The notes: a model not told the origin generated them from the sequence alone. A DNA stretch of 64,000 nt from Pseudomonadota bacterium (GCA_030538605.1 JAUNTQ010000003.1:1-64000); one strand, 5' to 3'; shown: positions 50,817-60,087, counted from the first letter of the stretch. A program made the numbers and translations.

Positions 50817-50841
50817 AACCCGCCCGCGTGGCGGGTTTTTT
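50817..50841 (+). terminator. Intrinsic terminator after gltA
   Basis: AACCCGCC-CGCGT-GGCGGGTT followed by TTTT: an 8-bp stem, 5-nt loop and U-run about 50 nt past the gltA stop. Confidence 0.88.
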
Positions 50842-50905
50842 CATGCCGGCGCGCTCAGATGACGCAAGTGCGCGCACCCTCGCGCATGACCGGGGCCATG
50901 CCAGC

Positions 50906-51880
50906 TCAATGCATGCCCGCAGCCGGCGCCCCGCGCAGCCGCCTGATCGCGGTGACGGCGGCCACTACCACGCCACCCGTCACGATGCCGACCGCCGCGT
51001 TGGCCAGCATCTCCACCAGCCAGCCCATGCCGCCCGCCGTGGCCGACCAGGCCGCGATCAAATGGTGCAGCGGCCCGATGCCGTGCGCGATGATGCCGCC
51101 ACCCACCAGAAACATGGCGGCCGTGCCCGCGACGGACAGAAACTTCATCAGCCATGGTGCCAGCCACAGAATGCCCCGTCCGATGGCGCGGGCCGCGCCG
51201 CTGGCCGACTGCAACAGCTTCAGCCCCAGGTCGTCGAGCTTGACGATGCCCGCCACCAGCCCGTAGACGCCCACCGTCATGAGCAGCGAAATGCCCGCCA
51301 GCACCCACAGCTGCGTCCAGAAGTCCTGCCCCGCCACGGTGCCCAGGGTGATGGCGATGATTTCGGCCGAGAGGATGAAGTCGGTGCGCACGGCACCCCT
51401 GATCTTGTCTTTCTCCATGGCGACCAGGTCGATGTCGGGCCGGGCCAGCGCCGCCTGCAACTCGGCATCGTGCGCGTCGCGCGCGTGCCCGGGTTGCAGC
51501 AGCTTGTGGGCCACTTTCTCGAAGCCTTCGTAGGCCAAAAAGGCACCGCCCACCATCAGCAGCGGCGTGACCAGCCAGGGCATGAAGGCGCTGATGGCGA
51601 GCGCCGCAGGCACCAGGATGGCCTTGTTGCGCAGCGAACCCACCGCCACGGCCCAGACCACCGGCAGCTCGCGATTGGCCGACACGCCGGTGACCTGCTG
51701 GGCGTTGAGCGCCAGGTCGTCGCCCAGCACGCCAGCGGTTTTCTTCGCCGACAGTTTGGTGAGCACGGCCACGTCGTCGGCCACGGCCGCGCCCTTGCGG
51801 GCGGCCATCTTGGTCATCACGGCAATGTCGTCCAGCACGGTGGCGATATCGTCAAGCAAGGCAAGCAGGCTGGAGGCCAT
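50906..51880 (-). CDS. DUF808 family inner-membrane protein (YedI-like)
   Basis: 324 residues. The N-terminus [20 protein letters not shown], then [19 protein letters not shown], is the family hallmark. Several membrane helices follow (for example [20 protein letters not shown] and [20 protein letters not shown]). The start at 51880 matches this N-terminus; the open frame continues upstream through unrelated sequence. The function is unknown. It stands alone. Confidence 0.87.
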   Translation of the reverse strand: MASSLLALLDDIATVLDDIAVMTKMAARKGAAVADDVAVLTKLSAKKTAGVLGDDLALNAQQVTGVSANRELPVVWAVAVGSLRNKAILVPAALAISAFMPWLVTPLLMVGGAFLAYEGFEKVAHKLLQPGHARDAHDAELQAALARPDIDLVAMEKDKIRGAVRTDFILSAEIIAITLGTVAGQDFWTQLWVLAGISLLMTVGVYGLVAGIVKLDDLGLKLLQSASGAARAIGRGILWLAPWLMKFLSVAGTAAMFLVGGGIIAHGIGPLHHLIAAWSATAGGMGWLVEMLANAAVGIVTGGVVVAAVTAIRRLRGAPAAGMH

Positions 51881-52085
51881 GGGGCAGGGTTCCTTGTGGG
51901 TGCGGGTGTGCAAAAAAGGGAAAACAGCCGGAACGCAGAAAGCGCAGAACACTGCATTATTTGCTACACACAATGTAGCCCCAAGTGCTTTGCATTGGCG
52001 GCTCTTGAAAACGCTTCCTGCTTTTTTCTCTTTCGCGTCCTTCGCGTCCGGCAGTTGAAGCATTCCCAATGGCCGTCTTCCCGAT

Positions 52086-53069
52086 TCACGCAAGCGCCAC
52101 TGCCTCTTCCTCGGCCAACGCCTGCCGTGCCACCCAGGTGCCGATGGCGTCGGCATCGTGCACGGTGCGCAGGGTGTCGAAGGCGCGCTGCGCCTCGGGG
52201 TAGCTCAGGCGCAGGTAATTGAGCCACTGCTTCAGCCGCCCCGCGCGGTGTCGGCGCTCCACACGCTGGCACACGTCGGCCCAGAAGGCGGCCAGCAAGG
52301 GCAGGACATGCGGCCAAGGCAGGGCGGCCACGGCGCATGCCGCCTGCGCCTGCCCGGCGCGAATGGCCAGCGCCAGACCGGGGCTGCGCACCATGCCCCG
52401 GCCCAGCATGAGCTGCGTGCAGCCGGTCACGGTGCGGCAGCGATCGGCGTCCTGCGCGCTCCAGATGTCGCCGTTGGCGATCACGGGCAGGCGCACCGCC
52501 TCGCGCACGCGGGCCACCGACTCCCAATACGCCGGCGGGCGATAGCCCTGCACCTTGGTGCGCGCATGCACGGCCAGCTCGTCGGCGCCTGCGGCCTCGA
52601 TGGCGCGCGCCACGTCCAGCAGGCGCTCGTCGTGCAGATAGCCCAGGCGCATCTTGGCCGACACCGGCAGCTGCGCGGGCACGGCGCGGCGCACGGCGGC
52701 GACGATGGCGTGGATCAGCTCGGGCTCGTCCAGCAGCACCGCACCGCCACGGTGGCGGTTGACGGTCTTGGCCGGGCAGCCGAAGTTCAGGTCAATGCCT
52801 GCAGGCGCCATCTGCGCCAGGCGCGCCGCATTCTCGGCCAGGCACACCGGGTCGCTGCCCAGCAGCTGCGGGCGCACCGGCACGCCGCTGGCGGTGCGGC
52901 TGCCATGCAGCAGCTCGGGCACCACGCGGGTGAAGCTGCGTGCGGGCAGCAGCTGGTCAGTGATGCGGATGAACTCGGACACGCAGCGGTCCACCCCGCC
53001 CACGCGCGTGAGCACGCGGCGCAGGCCGTGGTCAAGCAGGCCTTCCATGGGCGCAAGGACGAGGTTCAA
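52086..53069 (-). CDS. dusC: tRNA-dihydrouridine synthase (DusC-like)
   Basis: FMN enzyme reducing uridine in tRNA, DusC class acting at U16. The N-terminus is [20 protein letters not shown]. The catalytic Cys is in [19 protein letters not shown]; the FMN/tRNA segments are [31 protein letters not shown] and [17 protein letters not shown] start at 53069 gives the normal N-terminus. The first in-frame ATG (53162) would add 31 residues over a GC hairpin. About 327 residues. Confidence 0.87.
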   Translation of the reverse strand: MNLVLAPMEGLLDHGLRRVLTRVGGVDRCVSEFIRITDQLLPARSFTRVVPELLHGSRTASGVPVRPQLLGSDPVCLAENAARLAQMAPAGIDLNFGCPAKTVNRHRGGAVLLDEPELIHAIVAAVRRAVPAQLPVSAKMRLGYLHDERLLDVARAIEAAGADELAVHARTKVQGYRPPAYWESVARVREAVRLPVIANGDIWSAQDADRCRTVTGCTQLMLGRGMVRSPGLALAIRAGQAQAACAVAALPWPHVLPLLAAFWADVCQRVERRHRAGRLKQWLNYLRLSYPEAQRAFDTLRTVHDADAIGTWVARQALAEEEAVALA

Positions 53070-53126
53070 GGAGCGGGCTTTCAGGCAGAGGCGGGCGGGA
53101 GATTGTCGCTGTGTCGGGCTTGTTTC

Positions 53127-53154
53127 GCCATGCCCGCCCGTGGACGGGCATGGC
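53127..53154. repeat. GC-rich hairpin upstream of dusC
   Basis: GCCATGCCCG and CGGGCATGGC form a perfect 10-bp inverted repeat around 8 nt. It lies 57 nt before the proposed dusC start and could affect its leader, or be part of the adjacent palindrome cluster. Confidence 0.45.
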
Positions 53155-53166
53155 GGGCACATTATT

Positions 53167-53261
53167 CAAAAAAAGGAGCTGTTTGCGCAGCATTTAACTT
53201 ATTTTTTAATATATTTATATATAAAATTGTTTTAAATACTACGCAAACAGCTCACTTTTTA
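53167..53261. repeat. Family A AT-rich palindrome, copy 6 (divergent gap)
   Basis: The left arm is AAAAAAAGGAGCTGTTTGCGC and the right arm GCAAACAGCTCACTTTTTAT; the centre is a TA-rich stretch (TTTAATATATTTATATATAAA). This copy lies between two divergent genes rather than at a 3' end. In the remaining ~290 bp before the FecR-like gene I see only a possible relic, AAAAGCTATTGTTTTAAAA near 53374, and no clear promoter. Confidence 0.7.
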
Positions 53262-53554
53262 TAAGTTCAACCTCTCTGCGACCACGACCCTTGCGTCACT
53301 TCGTCACGGAAAGCCGGAAAACAACCAGCGCGCCCTTGCCGCCACCGCCACCAGCGCCCGTCGGCACACGGCAAAAGCTATTGTTTTAAAAGCAACACAC
53401 GGCAGCAGCGCGCCCGCTCAGCCAAGCCGCCAGCCTCGCAAGACATGCCTGATGGCGTGCAGTGGCTGCGGTACCATGGAGGTTTTTCACGCGCGCCATG
53501 TCTGCGCGCCGCCGCGCGGCCCTGCTGGCCCGCGCGCATGGAGAGACCGCCACG

Positions 53555-54046
53555 ATGAAACACCTCTTGTCTTTTGCGCCTGCCGCACGTGCGGCGGGTC
53601 TTGGTCTGCTGCTGGCCCTCTCGGCGCTGTGCGCACAGGCCCAGGGCGATGCCGCCGCCACGCCGGGCGACGGGCGTGAAGGCACCTTCAAGACCGTGCA
53701 GGGCGACGTGACCCTGGTGCGCGGCAACACGCGCAACGCCGCCGTGGTGGGCGCTGGCCTGCAACTGGCCGACCGCGTGCTCACCGGCCCCGCCAGTGCC
53801 ACCGCCGTGGTGCTGAAAGACGGCACCACCTTGTCCATCGGCCCCGACAGCGCGCTCGATCTGTCCGAATTCAGTTTCGACCCCACCACGCAAGAAGGCA
53901 GCCTGCTGGTGGCGCTGGCGCGCGGCAGCCTGCGCATGGTCACGGGGCTGATCGCCAAGCTCCGGCCCGAGCAGGTCAAGGTCACCACGCCCACCACCGT
54001 GATCGGCGTGCGCGGCACCGACTTCATCGTGGAGCAGCGCCCATGA
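53555..54046 (+). CDS. FecR-domain periplasmic protein
   Basis: 163 residues with a signal peptide (about 1-29, ending ALCAQAQ). The FecR-like beta domain has VQGDVTLVRGNTRNAAVVGA, then ADRVLTGPASATAVVLKDGT and VTTPTTVIGVRGTDFIVE. GGAGAG lies upstream of the ATG at 53555. There is no sigma factor or TonB receptor gene here, so it is not a FecIR pair. It is coupled to the OmpA-type lipoprotein by a 4-nt overlap, an association seen in other proteobacteria. Confidence 0.85.
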   Translation: MKHLLSFAPAARAAGLGLLLALSALCAQAQGDAAATPGDGREGTFKTVQGDVTLVRGNTRNAAVVGAGLQLADRVLTGPASATAVVLKDGTTLSIGPDSALDLSEFSFDPTTQEGSLLVALARGSLRMVTGLIAKLRPEQVKVTTPTTVIGVRGTDFIVEQRP

Positions 54047-54642
54047 ACACCCGCCTGATCACCCCCATGTTCGCCCTCGTGGCCATGCTCACTGCTGGCT
54101 GCGCACCCGCCACGCGCGTGGTGCTGCTGCCGCAGGGCGGCAGCGCCGGCGGCGCGGTCGAGGTCAGCGCCCAGGGCGCCGCCGCCGTGACGCTTGACAA
54201 ACCCTACGAAGCCGCCACCGTGCATCCGCGCCAGGACATCGCCACCGAGCAGCTCAGCGCCCAGGCCGTCGAAAAGCGCTACGGCCAGCTCCTGGCCGTG
54301 CAGCCGTCCGCGCCGCTCAGCTTCACGCTGTACTTTCAGCCGGGCACGTCCGAGCTCACGCCCGAATCCGCCAGCCAGCTGCAAGACATCATCTCGCGCG
54401 CCACCACGCGTGCGGGCAGCGACATCGTCATCACCGGCCACACCGACAGCGTGGGCAGCATGGAATCCAACGACACGCTCTCGCTGCAACGCGCCAGCGC
54501 CTTGCGCGAGCGCGTCATCTCCGGCGGCTTTGATGCCGCCCGCGTCCAAGCCGTCGGCCGCGGCGAGCGCGAGCCCATCGTGCCAGTGCCCGACGAAACC
54601 GACGAACCCAAAAACCGGCGCGCCGAAATCGTGGTGCGATAA
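54043..54642 (+). CDS. OmpA-family peptidoglycan-binding lipoprotein
   Basis: 199 residues. Lipobox TAGC at residues 17-20 (MLTAGCAPAT). The C-terminal OmpA domain (about 95-199) has LYFQPGTSELTPESASQLQD, ITGHTDSVGSMESNDTLSLQ and NRRAEIVV. It probably links the outer membrane to peptidoglycan. It overlaps the FecR-like gene. Confidence 0.88.
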   Translation: MNTRLITPMFALVAMLTAGCAPATRVVLLPQGGSAGGAVEVSAQGAAAVTLDKPYEAATVHPRQDIATEQLSAQAVEKRYGQLLAVQPSAPLSFTLYFQPGTSELTPESASQLQDIISRATTRAGSDIVITGHTDSVGSMESNDTLSLQRASALRERVISGGFDAARVQAVGRGEREPIVPVPDETDEPKNRRAEIVVR

Positions 54643-54703
54643 GCGCGCCGCCCGCTCTGTGCGCGGCAGCGCAGGCACCACAAGACACGAGGAAACCCCC
54701 ACC

Positions 54704-55474
54704 GTGGCGAACTCCCCAGGCGCTCGGCTGCGCCGCCTCATCCGCGTCCTGTGCGCGACAGCCGCCTTCGGCCTGGGCAGCGCCCAGGCCCAGGGCCAGT
54801 TGCCGCCGTCCCGCCCCTTTGAAGACAGCATGGCCCAGCGCATGCTGGCCTGCACCGCCTGCCACGGCGAACAAGGGCGTGCCGGGCCTGACGGCTATTA
54901 CCCCCGCCTGGCCGGCAAGCCCGCCGGCTACCTCTACCACCAGCTGCTCAACTTTCGCGAAGGCCGCCGCCACTACGGCCCCATGACCCGGCTGGTGGAC
55001 CCGCTCACCGACGCCTATCTGCTCGAAATCGCCCAGTATTTCGCCAGCCTGCACGTGCCCTACCCCCCGCCCGCACAGCCCGCCGCGCCGCCGCCCGCAC
55101 CCGTGCTGGCGCGCGGCGAACGCCTGGCCCACCAGGGCGACGCCGCGCTGCGCCTGCCCGCCTGCGCCCAGTGCCACGGCAGCACGCTGATGGGCGCGCT
55201 GCCCGACGTGCCCGGCCTGCTCGGCCTGCCCGCCGACTACCTGCTCGCCCAGCTCGGCGGCTGGAAAACCGGCCAGCGCCGCGCCCACGAACCCGACTGC
55301 ATGGCCGACGTGGTGCAGCGCCTAAGCGATGCCGACGCCTACGCCGTCGTCACCTGGCTCGCCACCCGGCCCGTGCCCGCCGACACGCGCCCCGCCCCTG
55401 CCCTGCCTGCGCCCGTCCCCGGCGCGCCCGAGCTGAAATGCGGCACCGCGCCGCAAGCTAAGGCCGCCCCATGA
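54704..55474 (+). CDS. Di-haem cytochrome c (c4-like)
   Basis: 256 residues from a GTG start at 54704 with GAGGAAA upstream; signal peptide ending SAQAQG. Two haem c sites, CTACH (about 49-53) and CAQCH (about 153-157), lie in two similar halves (YYPRLAGKPAGYLYHQLLNF and LPADYLLAQLGGWKTGQRR). This is the cytochrome c4 / c553-like layout. Periplasmic electron carrier. It overlaps the next cytochrome gene by 4 nt. Confidence 0.88.
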   Translation: MANSPGARLRRLIRVLCATAAFGLGSAQAQGQLPPSRPFEDSMAQRMLACTACHGEQGRAGPDGYYPRLAGKPAGYLYHQLLNFREGRRHYGPMTRLVDPLTDAYLLEIAQYFASLHVPYPPPAQPAAPPPAPVLARGERLAHQGDAALRLPACAQCHGSTLMGALPDVPGLLGLPADYLLAQLGGWKTGQRRAHEPDCMADVVQRLSDADAYAVVTWLATRPVPADTRPAPALPAPVPGAPELKCGTAPQAKAAP

Positions 55475-56742
55475 AGCGCGCCCTCCTCCTCCTGCTGGCC
55501 ACGCTGGCCCTGGTGCTGCTGCTGGCAGCCGCCTGGCTCTGGCACGTCAACTACAACGACGGCATCGACGTGCGCGCCACCACGCCCGAGCCACCCGCCA
55601 GCGCCGAGCAACTGGCGCGTGGCGCCTACCTCGCCCGCGCCGGCAACTGCATGGCCTGCCACACCGCACGCGGCGGCGCACCCGGCGCGGGCGGGCTGGC
55701 GCTGGCCACGCCCTTCGGCACGCTCTACAGCAGCAACCTCACGCCCGACCCCGACACCGGCATCGGCCACTGGAACCGCGCCACCTTCCTGCGCGCCATG
55801 CACCACGGCCGCGGCGCCGACGGCCGCCTGCTCTACCCCGGCTTTCCCTACACCCACACCACCGCCCTCACCACGGCCGACGTGGACGCGCTGCTCGCCC
55901 ACTTCCGCAGCCTGCCGCCCGCCCGCGTGCCCGTGCCCCCGCACGAGTTGCGCTGGCCCTACAACACCCAGGCCGCGCTGGCCGTGTGGCGCGCGCTCTA
56001 CTTCCGCCCCGGCGCCCTGCCCCCCCGCACCGAGCGCGGGCCAGAGTGGAACCAGGGTGCCTACCTCGTGCATGCCGTGGCCCACTGCTCGGCCTGCCAC
56101 ACCCCGCGCGGGCGTCTGGGCGGTGCCAACTGGCTCAACCTGAGCGGCGGCACCCTGCCTGCCGGCTGGTACGCTCCCTCGCTCGCCTCGCCGCACGAAG
56201 CCGGCGTGGCCGACTGGCCCGCGCAAGACATCGTGCAGTTGCTCAAGACCGGCGTGTCCGCGCGCGGCAGCGTCAGCGGCCCCATGGCCGAAGTCGTGCT
56301 GCACGGCACGCAGCACCTGCAGGGCGACGACCTGCGCGCCATGGCCGCCTACCTGCAAACACTGCCTCAAAGCACCGCCGCGCCTGCTGCTGCCCGCTCC
56401 ACCGCCCCACCCGCCTCCGCCCGCGTGGGCGAGCGGCTATACGAGCAGCACTGCGCCAGCTGCCACGGTGCCCAGGGCGAAGGCGTGGCCGGTGCCTATC
56501 CGCCGCTGGCGGGCAACCGCGCCGTCACCATGGCCCGCACCGACAACCTGCTGCAAACCGTGCTGCACGGCGGCTACGCTCCCGCCACCGCCGGCAATCC
56601 CCGCCCTTACGGCATGCCGCCCTTCGCGCAAACCCTCAGCGACGCCGACATCGCCGCCGTGCTCACCCACATCCGCACCCACTGGGGCAACCAGGCGGGC
56701 GAAGTCTCGCCGCTGCACGTCAACCGCCTGAGAGCGAGATAA
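55471..56742 (+). CDS. Tri-haem cytochrome c (alcohol/gluconate dehydrogenase-type)
   Basis: 423 residues, one N-terminal membrane anchor (about 4-24), and three haem c motifs: CMACH (60-64), CSACH (206-210) and CASCH (328-332). The layout and segments such as FGTLYSSNLTPDPDTGIGHW resemble the cytochrome subunit of membrane alcohol or gluconate dehydrogenases. No dehydrogenase gene is adjacent, so with the di-haem protein it may form a stand-alone electron-transfer pair. Confidence 0.9.
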   Translation: MKRALLLLLATLALVLLLAAAWLWHVNYNDGIDVRATTPEPPASAEQLARGAYLARAGNCMACHTARGGAPGAGGLALATPFGTLYSSNLTPDPDTGIGHWNRATFLRAMHHGRGADGRLLYPGFPYTHTTALTTADVDALLAHFRSLPPARVPVPPHELRWPYNTQAALAVWRALYFRPGALPPRTERGPEWNQGAYLVHAVAHCSACHTPRGRLGGANWLNLSGGTLPAGWYAPSLASPHEAGVADWPAQDIVQLLKTGVSARGSVSGPMAEVVLHGTQHLQGDDLRAMAAYLQTLPQSTAAPAAARSTAPPASARVGERLYEQHCASCHGAQGEGVAGAYPPLAGNRAVTMARTDNLLQTVLHGGYAPATAGNPRPYGMPPFAQTLSDADIAAVLTHIRTHWGNQAGEVSPLHVNRLRAR

Positions 56743-56745
56743 GCC

Positions 56746-57000
56746 CCCCCTGAGCCGCCTGCGGCGTCATCCCCCAGGGGGACGCCGCTGGTCGCCGGGG
56801 GAACCCCGGCTCGGGCGGCAGGAGTGAATCCCCCCTGAGCCGCCTGCGGCGTCATCCCCCCAGGGGGACGCCGCTGGTCGCCGGGGGAACCCCGGCTCGG
56901 GCGGCAGGAGTGAATCCCCCCTGAGCCGCCTGCGGCGTCATCCCCCCCAGGGGGACGCCGCTGGTCGCCGGGGGAACCCCGGCTCGGGCGACCTGGGATG
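56746..57000. repeat. Family C GC-rich repeat, three tandem units
   Basis: Three units with periods of 85 and 86 bp. Each starts CCCCCTGAGCCGCCTGCGGC, has CGCTGGTCGCCGGGGGAACC and ends CGGCTCGGGCGGCAGGAGTG; the third ends differently and runs into GGCCTGCTCCGCGGCC. They are almost identical to each other and inverse to the pair at 4131-4290. They lie just after the tri-haem cytochrome gene. The rest of the gap to 57180 shows nothing else. Confidence 0.85.
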
Positions 57001-57180
57001 GCCTGCTCCGCGGCCTTTTGAAAGGGCTTGCTGCGCAGCCCTGACAAGCGGTTCACCTGTATCGCTTGCGGCCCCTATACTGGATCGCGGCACGGCATAC
57101 CCCACACAGCAGCCCAACCTGCGCCTGCGCAGCAGCCGTGCCGGCACAGGCGGGGGCTGGCCATCCACGAGCGACACACC

Positions 57181-58338
57181 ATGGCCCTGAACTGGTTCAC
57201 CCACCGCCCCGCCCGGCGCGCCCGCAGCCGCGCCGATGCCGACGCCGCGCCCCTTGGCACCACGGAAGAGCACGCCCCCTCCGGCCACGCCCCGCCCCCA
57301 TCCTGGCCCGACGTGGTGCGCCAGCTGGGCCAGGAAGTGGCCACCTCGCTGAACACCGCCACCGAGCAGCTCGACCGCCTCAACCGGCTCGAACCCGGCC
57401 TGGTGCGCAGCCTCGGGCCGCTGTCCGACGCCATCGACCGCGCCCGCCAGGCCGGCATGGCCGCCCAGCACGTGCTGCGCCTGTGCGAAGACCCGCCCAC
57501 GCAGCACCGCGAAGCGCTCAACCTCGCCGACGTCGCCCGCGCCGTGCTCACCACCCGCGCCGACTGGCTTGCCCGCCGCCAGATCAGGGCGCGCCAGGGC
57601 CTGGCCAAGGCGCAGGTCTATGCCGACGCCAGCTTGCTCTACATGCTCACCGACGAGCTCATGCAGTGGGCCGGCAGCCTCTCGGGCGACATCGCCATCA
57701 CCGTGGACACCTCCAGCCGCAGCCAGCGCCCGCGCCTGCGCGTAGTCGCCTGGTGCCAGGCCACCGACGTGCCCGAAGCCGCCTGGCGCGGCATGCGCTG
57801 GATGCTGTGGCACGAACTCGCCCGCGCCGTGGGCGCGCTCACGCAGATGGACATGCTGGCCGACCAGGTGCGCGTCACTGTCAGCCTGCCCGCCGCCACG
57901 CAGGCGCAGATCAGCCACGCCGCCGAAGAAAGCGGCACCCCCTCCAGCGTGTCGGCCGTCATCCAGGGCGCGCGCGTGCTCGTCATCTCCGCCAGCGCCC
58001 AGCGGCGCGCGCAATGCGTGCAGGCGCTCGCGGGCTACGGCGTGGTCATCGACGGTGCCGACGACATGCGCCACGCGCGCCAGCAAACCGAACACCGCAT
58101 CCCCGACGCCCTCATCTACGACAGCAGCGTGCCCGCCGCCAAGGTCGAAGCCTTGCGCGACGCGCTCACCGAGCGCTCGGCCACGCCGCCCGCACTCATC
58201 GAAATCGACGACCGCGCCGGCGCCACCGAATTCAGCGCCTCCACCGTCGGCGCCATCTCCACCGGCCACGTCGCCGCCAGCTCGCTGCAACAGTCGCTCG
58301 GCCCCGCCCTCGTGTTCGAGCTGTGCAAGGTCATCTGA
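57181..58338 (+). CDS. Unrecognised histidine-kinase/receiver-like protein (385 aa)
   Basis: Soluble; no signal peptide. Residues 45-110 are helical and HisKA-like (EVATSLNTATEQLDRLNRLE) but have no clear phospho-acceptor His. Next is NLADVARAVLTTRADWLARR and VYADASLLYMLTDELMQWAG, which resembles the region around the kinase N box but lacks N-x-x-x-N and glycine boxes. From about residue 265, VLVISASAQRRAQCVQALAG and PDALIYDSSVP resemble a receiver domain. Of its phosphorylation site, only the Asp in ALIYDSS remains; the paired acidic residues are SAS. It may be a degenerate signalling protein. This is inference from pattern only. Confidence 0.6.
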   Translation: MALNWFTHRPARRARSRADADAAPLGTTEEHAPSGHAPPPSWPDVVRQLGQEVATSLNTATEQLDRLNRLEPGLVRSLGPLSDAIDRARQAGMAAQHVLRLCEDPPTQHREALNLADVARAVLTTRADWLARRQIRARQGLAKAQVYADASLLYMLTDELMQWAGSLSGDIAITVDTSSRSQRPRLRVVAWCQATDVPEAAWRGMRWMLWHELARAVGALTQMDMLADQVRVTVSLPAATQAQISHAAEESGTPSSVSAVIQGARVLVISASAQRRAQCVQALAGYGVVIDGADDMRHARQQTEHRIPDALIYDSSVPAAKVEALRDALTERSATPPALIEIDDRAGATEFSASTVGAISTGHVAASSLQQSLGPALVFELCKVI

Positions 58339-58400
58339 CCCGGCGCCTTGCAATCAAATACTTTCATAGCTGCCTGCGCAGGATGACCGGCGCTCACGCG

Positions 58401-58600
58401 CCATGACAAATGACAAATGACGAAAACCCGGTGCACGCCGATGCCTCCCGTCATTTGTCATGCGCTCGCCAGAGCGCGGCCATTCGTCATCCGCCACGCG
58501 CCATGACAAATGACAAATGACGAAAACCCGGTGCATGCCGACGCCTCCCGTCATTTGTCATGCGCTCGCCAGAGCGCAGTCATTCGTCATCCGCCACCCG
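58401..58600. repeat. Two tandem 100-bp repeats with internal hairpins
   Basis: Unit 1 (58401-58500) and unit 2 (58501-58600) are near-identical with an exact 100-bp period. Each holds CATGACAAATGAC and, 35-40 nt later, GTCATTTGTCATG, which can pair as a long stem, followed by GCGCTCGCCAGAGCGC, a second hairpin. They fill the space upstream of the RluA gene, whose ATG is at 58603. A family B-like half-site (TTTCATAGCTGCCTGCGC) precedes them at 58363. Confidence 0.85.
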
Positions 58601-58602
58601 CC

Positions 58603-59256
58603 ATGCCCGCCGCGCCCCAAGCGCTCCAGGTGCTGCACGAAGACCCGCACCTCATCGTGCTCGACAAGCCCGCCGGCCTGCTCGCCGTGCCCGGGCGCGG
58701 CCCCGACAAGGCCGACTGCCTGTCCACCCGCGCGCAACAGCGCTGGCCCGGCGCCCTCATCGTCCACCGGCTCGACCAGGCCACCAGCGGCCTCATGCTG
58801 CTCGCCCTCGACCCCCACACCCAGCGCGCCCTCAGCGCCGCCTTTGCCGAACGCCGCGTACACAAACGCTACGAAGCGCTGGTACACGGGCATCTGCTGT
58901 CGCCCCACCTCACCCACGGCTGGGCCGCCATCGACCTGCCCCTCCTCATCGACTGGCCCAACCGCCCCCGCAGCAAGGTAGACCACGCCAGCGGCAAGCC
59001 CAGCCTCACCCACTGGCGTCCGCTCGCCCACGACGCCGCCCAGCGCCACACCCGCGTGCAGCTCGCCCCCGTCACCGGCCGCTCGCACCAGCTGCGCGTG
59101 CACATGCAGGCCCTGGGCCACCCCATCGTGGGCGATGCCCTCTACGGCCCGACCCCTGACACCGCGCCCCGCCTCATGCTGCACGCCTGCACGCTGCAAC
59201 TCACCCACCCCGCCACCGGCCAGCCCCTGCGCTGCGACAGCCCCGCACCGTTCTGA
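58603..59256 (+). CDS. RluA-family RNA pseudouridine synthase
   Basis: 217 residues with the catalytic motif VHRLDQATSGLMLLALD (Asp about residue 53) and SHQLRVHMQALGHPIVGDALYG. No S4 domain, as in the RluA subgroup that modifies 23S rRNA U746 and some tRNAs. The ATG at 58603 is directly after the tandem repeat; an upstream in-frame ATG lies inside the repeat and was rejected. Confidence 0.88.
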   Translation: MPAAPQALQVLHEDPHLIVLDKPAGLLAVPGRGPDKADCLSTRAQQRWPGALIVHRLDQATSGLMLLALDPHTQRALSAAFAERRVHKRYEALVHGHLLSPHLTHGWAAIDLPLLIDWPNRPRSKVDHASGKPSLTHWRPLAHDAAQRHTRVQLAPVTGRSHQLRVHMQALGHPIVGDALYGPTPDTAPRLMLHACTLQLTHPATGQPLRCDSPAPF

Positions 59257-59340
59257 TCCGCTGCGCCCTGGCGCACCGCCGGAACTCCCCGCCCGCCACG
59301 CCCCTCACACCGTCCTGTCCTCTTCTTGCACCTTCACCAC

Positions 59341-59955
59341 ATGCACCCCCGCCGCCGCCACATCGCCATCGCCCTCGTCGCCGCCCCCTGGGTATGGACC
59401 GGCGCACGCGCGCAAGCCCCCACGCCGCTGCGCCCCACCCCCGCACAAACCGAAGGCCCGTTCTACCCCGTCGCCCTGCCCGCCGACAGCGACAACGACC
59501 TGCTGCAAAACGGCCGCCTGGCCTATGCCCACGGCCAGCCCGCCTGGGTGCAAGGCCACGTCACCGACCTCGAAGGCCGCCCCCTCAAAGGCGCGCAAAT
59601 CGAGATCTGGCAATGCGACCAGAACGGCCGCTACCACCACCCGCGCGACGCCGGCAGCGCCGACCCCTCCTTCCAGGGCTTTGGCCGCACCCGCGTCGCC
59701 GCCGACGGCGCGTGGCGCTTTCGCACCATCCGCCCCGCACCCTACACCGGCCGCACGCCCCACATCCACCTCAAAGTCCGGCTGGGCACGCGCGAGCTGC
59801 TCATCACCCAGCTCTACGTGCAAGGCGACCCCGGCAACGCGCGCGACCTTCTCTGGCGCCGGCTCGACGCGCACGGCCGCGCCACCCTCACCCGCCCCTA
59901 CCTGTCCGGCCCCGATGGCCTGCGCGCCGACTACGCCATCGCCGTGGCCGCGTAA
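59341..59955 (+). CDS. Exported intradiol ring-cleavage dioxygenase-like protein
   Basis: 204 residues. It starts MHPRRRHIAIALVAAPWVWT, a Tat- or Sec-type signal peptide ending GARAQA. The dioxygenase fold follows: QTEGPFYPVALPADSDNDLL, VTDLEGRPLKGAQIEIWQCD, then the iron-site region NGRYHHPRD, a second His pair in TPHIHLKVRLG, and the final strand ITQLYVQGDP. It is similar to protocatechuate 3,4-dioxygenase but shorter and apparently exported; the substrate is unknown. Confidence 0.82.
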   Translation: MHPRRRHIAIALVAAPWVWTGARAQAPTPLRPTPAQTEGPFYPVALPADSDNDLLQNGRLAYAHGQPAWVQGHVTDLEGRPLKGAQIEIWQCDQNGRYHHPRDAGSADPSFQGFGRTRVAADGAWRFRTIRPAPYTGRTPHIHLKVRLGTRELLITQLYVQGDPGNARDLLWRRLDAHGRATLTRPYLSGPDGLRADYAIAVAA

Positions 59956-60087
59956 GGCGTCAACGCGCCCGCGGTCACGTCCGATTCCGGCTGCGCCACG
60001 GCTTGCTGTCCTACGGTGCGCCACCGTCTGCCCGCCCTATAGTGAGCGTCGTCGAATATCCGATGACATAGAAACGAGGACACAAGC

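Noticed and set aside
53070..53162. ATG start of dusC at 53162
   Set aside because: The added 31 residues are not Dus-like and cross a GC hairpin; the TTG at 53069 gives the normal N-terminus.
58401..58600. Possible CRISPR array
   Set aside because: Only two 100-bp units with no unique spacers and no cas genes. It is a simple tandem duplication.
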